Shown here: positions 60,700-64,000 of the stretch, piece after piece | Position numbering within the stretch: the stretch's first letter is position 1 | How the letters are laid out: each line of letters opens with the position of its first letter | From: Polydactylus sextarius | Lineage: Eukaryota > Chordata > Actinopteri > Polynemidae | Assembly (NCBI GenBank): GCA_016801845.1 | Contig: CM028915.1 | Coordinates: 11,801,501-11,865,500, forward strand | DNA: 64,000 bases | Direction: 5' to 3' | Translations under genes and position numbers: made by a program | The notes under the pieces: generated by a model | Told to the model about the DNA's origin: nothing | Databases searched by the model: none | What the model saw: only the letters and a program-made list of their open reading frames with translations

Positions 60700-61020
60700 A
60701 TCAAAAACAATTAACCTCACTCTAAATTAAACTTCACACAACCAGATGCGGAGGACAAACTTTCTTTCCCTTTAGCTGAAGATAAATTTTTACCAGAAGA
60801 CTGAAAGCAACTTCCAGCAGAGCCGCACTTCCCCCATCACTCACCCGCCAATAGCGTGACTCTCCGGACAGCAGAGGAGGGCAAAGTATCCTAGCGACAG
60901 GTGAGTACAAAGATCGTCTATGAGACAAGAGAATTCCCTCCATACTGTCCATTTGTTCGCCCGGTGTTCCGGGTTACCTAGTGCTTCAGGTGTTACGTCC
61001 GCAGATTCGTCGTGAAAAAA
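60700..61020 (-). promoter_or_regulatory. rilpl2 promoter region
   Basis: More CpG than surrounding DNA (CGCCAATAGCGTGACTCTCC; TTACGTCCGCAGATTCGTCG) just before the start exon of rilpl2. No TATA box is obvious and the start site is unplaced. Confidence 0.4.
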
Positions 61021-62656
61021 AAAAAACAAAAAACGACCAATCTAATTTTATAGTAGTTTTGTATTGGTCTTCATTTAACTATGTGTATTTAATAATGTGA
61101 ACATCTGTATGTTTGATGTATATATTGCTATAACAATAGCAATGTCAAGGAAGATACAGAAATAACGACAATAAAGGTGGGCAAAGATAAATAAATTATG
61201 ATATTAATGTATGACTACACTGGAGGTAAAAATATAAATAAACAACAATTTAATTAGATTAGATCAGCGTTTAATAGACCCACAATAGGAACATTTTTAA
61301 CAGATAACACAGCTGGATCAGTACAGTTACAGCATGGTTTCATTAGTAATGGCAGTAATATAATTTTTCTAAATAAGAGCAATTGTATGAGACAAATAAT
61401 AATAATAATAATAGAGTAAAATAAAAACTTTTTATATAGTTTTTTAGAGTAAAATAAAAATAAATACAATAAAAACTACAGAGCAGATAGCTACTGATTT
61501 AATGTCATTAAATCTAATTTCTTGTGACTAACTTTCATTTTATACTAGACATTTCAATGTCAAACGTATTTCTGTTATATTTATTTTTTATGTTTCTCTG
61601 CGCTGCTGCGTTATTGAAATTTTCTTTAATATTTATGTTAAACTGCAAAAACACATCGAGTTGTCACCGTGAATTATACACCTGTACATTATCTTAGAAA
61701 AATGGTTTTACACAATTAGTTCAACAAAATGATCATCTTCACTCTTCACCGACGCACCGTCTGTTGCTCGAGGGAAAATGACGAATGTGCGGAAGAAACA
61801 TCTGGAGCCAACACGGGAATATGTTCATGGCAAATCTTGATTATTTTTCTCTGCTCAATCAAAGGCTTTATGAAAATCAGGTGAGAAATCACGTGATTCT
61901 ATGTTTTAAATTTCAGCAGTTTTTTTTCCTTCAGTTTTCTGTGTTGTAATAAACAAAACTATGTTTTCCAACACAAAATAATCTTGATGTTCCATCAAAA
62001 AACAAATATATAAATAAACAAAAAAAAAATATACAACGCGACCATAAACACACAATCTCTAAAGACCAGTTTACTTGCAGTGAACCAACTTTAATGTTTG
62101 ATACTAAAACAAAACAAAATTCAAAAAAATAAAACTTTATTATTTTATTTTGAACAAACATTATATTACAGATGCAATCTAGCATATACTGATGAGAATG
62201 TTTTTTTTATAGTACTGATTATTTCTGAAATACATCTCTTCTTGTTTTTTACCAGTAAAACCCCTGGTGTGTTTCCAGGTTGCAGTGCTGCAAGTAACAA
62301 TTTAAGACTGTTGGTTCTTTGTGCTGAAAATAAATACAGAAATATTATTTTATAGAGTATTTCAGAGGGAAACAGAGGCACATGGTCAACCAGCTCATTC
62401 ATGTAACCTTGAAGCCAGACTCAAACACCCTAACAATAATCTGCCCCTATATACACGTTGACATTACCAAAAGCTAATTGACACGTCCCATTACCTTTTA
62501 TGGACACTACTAAGTCTGTAGAGAACATGCTATATAACAGGCACTCCTTGTCATACTGACAGGCAAGCATATTGTGTAGTGCATATGACTGGATGTCAAA
62601 CTATTTTACAACTCAGCAGCATAGGCACCATAACAAATAATAATAAGCATAGCTTT
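61021..62656. other. Intergenic DNA between rilpl2 and rilpl1
   Basis: Mostly AT-rich, with a small CpG-containing island at about 61745-61815 and one candidate exon (61785-61880). SNRNP35, which separates the pair in human, is not seen. Confidence 0.5.
61785..61880 (+). other. Candidate first coding exon of an unassigned gene
   Basis: An ATG preceded by an in-frame TGA (61779-61781) opens 32 codons (MCGRNIWSQHGNMFMANLDY...LNQRLYENQ) that end exactly at a consensus donor CAG|GTGAGA (61880/61881). The start lies in a small CpG-containing patch. No following exon was identified in the remaining 2 kb and I do not recognise the peptide, so this may be chance. Confidence 0.25.
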
Positions 62657-62921
62657 TTTATTATTACACATAAAGTGAAACACTGACAGGTGGTGACTGT
62701 ACAAAGCCACACAACCTTAACAGATCATAAATACAAGTCCAGATTTGACCAGTTGTTCATTCATCACAGTTTCAAGTTCACAAACACGGTAAGGATTTCA
62801 TTTAAAGCAGCCCCTTAAACCAGTTTTTGTAAATATGTTTTGTGTTGAGAGATACAAACTAGTGTCAACATAGTTTGAGGAAAAAAAACAAGAGCAAGTT
62901 TGTAAGAAATAAAATTCAAGG

Positions 62922-63617
62922 TCATACAAAGGAAACAAGTCTTCTAATCGGCAACAACGTAGGATCGTCTACAATCAAACCGGCTGCTACCATCGGCATT
63001 ATGGCAGTGAAGATCCTGTCCAGAGAGGAAATGGAAAGAGAAAGGGGGAGAACAACTGATTGTAAAAAAAGTTTTGATCAGTATCACATATGTTGTGACT
63101 CTGATGGTCACTATCGACATCTCACACAATATTAAAACAAATAAATGTCAATAAAGTATATTAATGGTGTGTGACAGGAGAAATAAAAAACAACAGTGAG
63201 GTGAAGCCCTCTTAATTAATACACAGTTAAACTTTGATGTGTCAAAAATTGTCTCATGAAGAACTTATTACTCACAAGCGCTTAATTCCTGATTCAGGAT
63301 GATCAGTGGATTTGGGGCAAGATGAAGGAGATGAAGAGCAAACAATGGAGCTGATGTCATCTTCAGACTCATCACTGAAGGGTACAGATGAGGCGGGTAT
63401 TAATTTATTTTTAAAACTGAGTAAAAATCTTATGTATGTTTACCAAAACAGACCTTTTATAATACGCCAGTTCTTCCTGCAGCATGAACACTTGGGCCTT
63501 GAGTTCGTTCTTCTCCTGCAGTACATCTCGCAGCTCCTGCAGAGTGAAGCGAGGTTTGTCTGACTCCTGCTCTGGGTTGTCTGTCTCCTCTTCTAACTCT
63601 GTACCAGTTGGCACCTT
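62922..63617 (-). CDS. rilpl1: rilpl1: RILP-like protein 1, last three coding exons (partial)
   Basis: Exons in transcript order 63617-63454, 63374-63276, 63015-62922; the 5' part lies beyond the right edge. The first contains the RH2 segment KPRFTLQELRDVLQEKNELK and AQVFMLQEELAYYK, the Rab8/10-binding region of RILPL proteins. The second is acidic and Ser-rich (SDESEDDISS) and ends PESGIKRL, as in mammalian RILPL1. The third continues IFTAIMPMVAAG, LLPIRRLVSF and stops; this hydrophobic end differs from the FSFF-type basic tail I remember for human RILPL1 and may be an alternative last exon. Minus-strand AATAAA lies at 62657-62662. Family role: binds LRRK2-phosphorylated Rabs and influences ciliary protein content. 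Confidence 0.88.
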
Positions 63618-64000
63618 CTGCAGTCAAAACAAACATTGAGCCTTTCACTCTGCACTACACGGACACACTGACACTGACACAAGAAACAGATAACTCAGAA
63701 ATTCAGCAACGAATTAGAAGCACAATAACAATCTTTCTTCTGCTGCTGGAGGTAACTTAATTCATAAAAACATGACTTTTGTTACACACAATGAATGTGA
63801 ATAATAATGTGTTTGTTTACAATGAATACAGAGTGCCTTTAATAGAGGATGTTTACTTTTTACTGAAACAATACAGCAAGGCTTTATAAATAAAATACAT
63901 AAGATAAAAATAAAATATCTACAAAAGTTACATAATGATGTGACATTTTGATAAAATAATGTTTGTGTGTGAACTGACAGTAACCTGTCAGTGACCCAGA
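63618..64000 (-). other. rilpl1 intron (runs off the window)
   Basis: Begins at the acceptor CTGCAG|AAGGTG; AT-rich, with no further exon recognised before the edge. Confidence 0.6.

Overview
The window is vertebrate nuclear DNA, almost certainly from a ray-finned (teleost) fish. Genes are split by short GT-AG introns, intergenic DNA is AT-rich with many (CA)n, (GA)n and poly(A) runs, and there are dispersed repeats of the kind seen in fish genomes. Spliced products align closely, from memory of the families, with vertebrate proteins. No searches were run; exon edges were placed by reading splice sites, frame and family conservation.

Layout, left to right. (1) 89-3438 (+): mthfd2, mitochondrial methylene-THF dehydrogenase/cyclohydrolase, eight coding exons, with an apparent one-base insertion in exon 2. 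(2) 5155-6706 (+): arl6ip4, a Ser/Lys-rich nuclear speckle protein, five exons. (3) 10913-32229 (-), with a probable non-coding first exon ending at 48334: pitpnm2, a lipid-transfer protein with PITP, FFAT, DDHD and LNS2 parts, 26 coding exons and a first intron of about 16 kb. (4) 52178-52967 (+): mtrfr, a mitochondrial GGQ release-factor-like rescue protein. (5) 55013-58213 (+): kmt5a, the histone H4K20 monomethylase, eight exons. (6) 59064-60656 (-): rilpl2, four exons. (7) 62922-63617 (-): last three coding exons of rilpl1, which continues beyond the right edge.

The order arl6ip4 - pitpnm2 - mtrfr - kmt5a - rilpl2 - rilpl1 matches human 12q24.31, but OGFOD2, MPHOSPH9, CDK2AP1, SBNO1 and SNRNP35, which lie among these genes in human, are not seen here. 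The genes are not an operon and serve separate roles: two mitochondrial proteins, one splicing-associated protein, one lipid-transfer protein, one chromatin enzyme and a pair of related Rab effectors.

The gaps 3.98-5.0, 7.4-10.2, 33-48, 48.7-51.9, 53.2-54.7 and 61.0-62.6 kb hold repeats, promoter-like DNA and small hairpins but no gene I can support. I see no defence island, CRISPR array, rRNA, tRNA or virus-like gene. The most interesting points are fine-grained: the mthfd2 frameshift, cassette and duplicated-looking exons in pitpnm2, a duplicated Lys/Arg-Ser block in arl6ip4, an unusual rilpl1 last exon, an unassigned candidate first exon at 61.8 kb, and several hairpins or small transposon-like palindromes.
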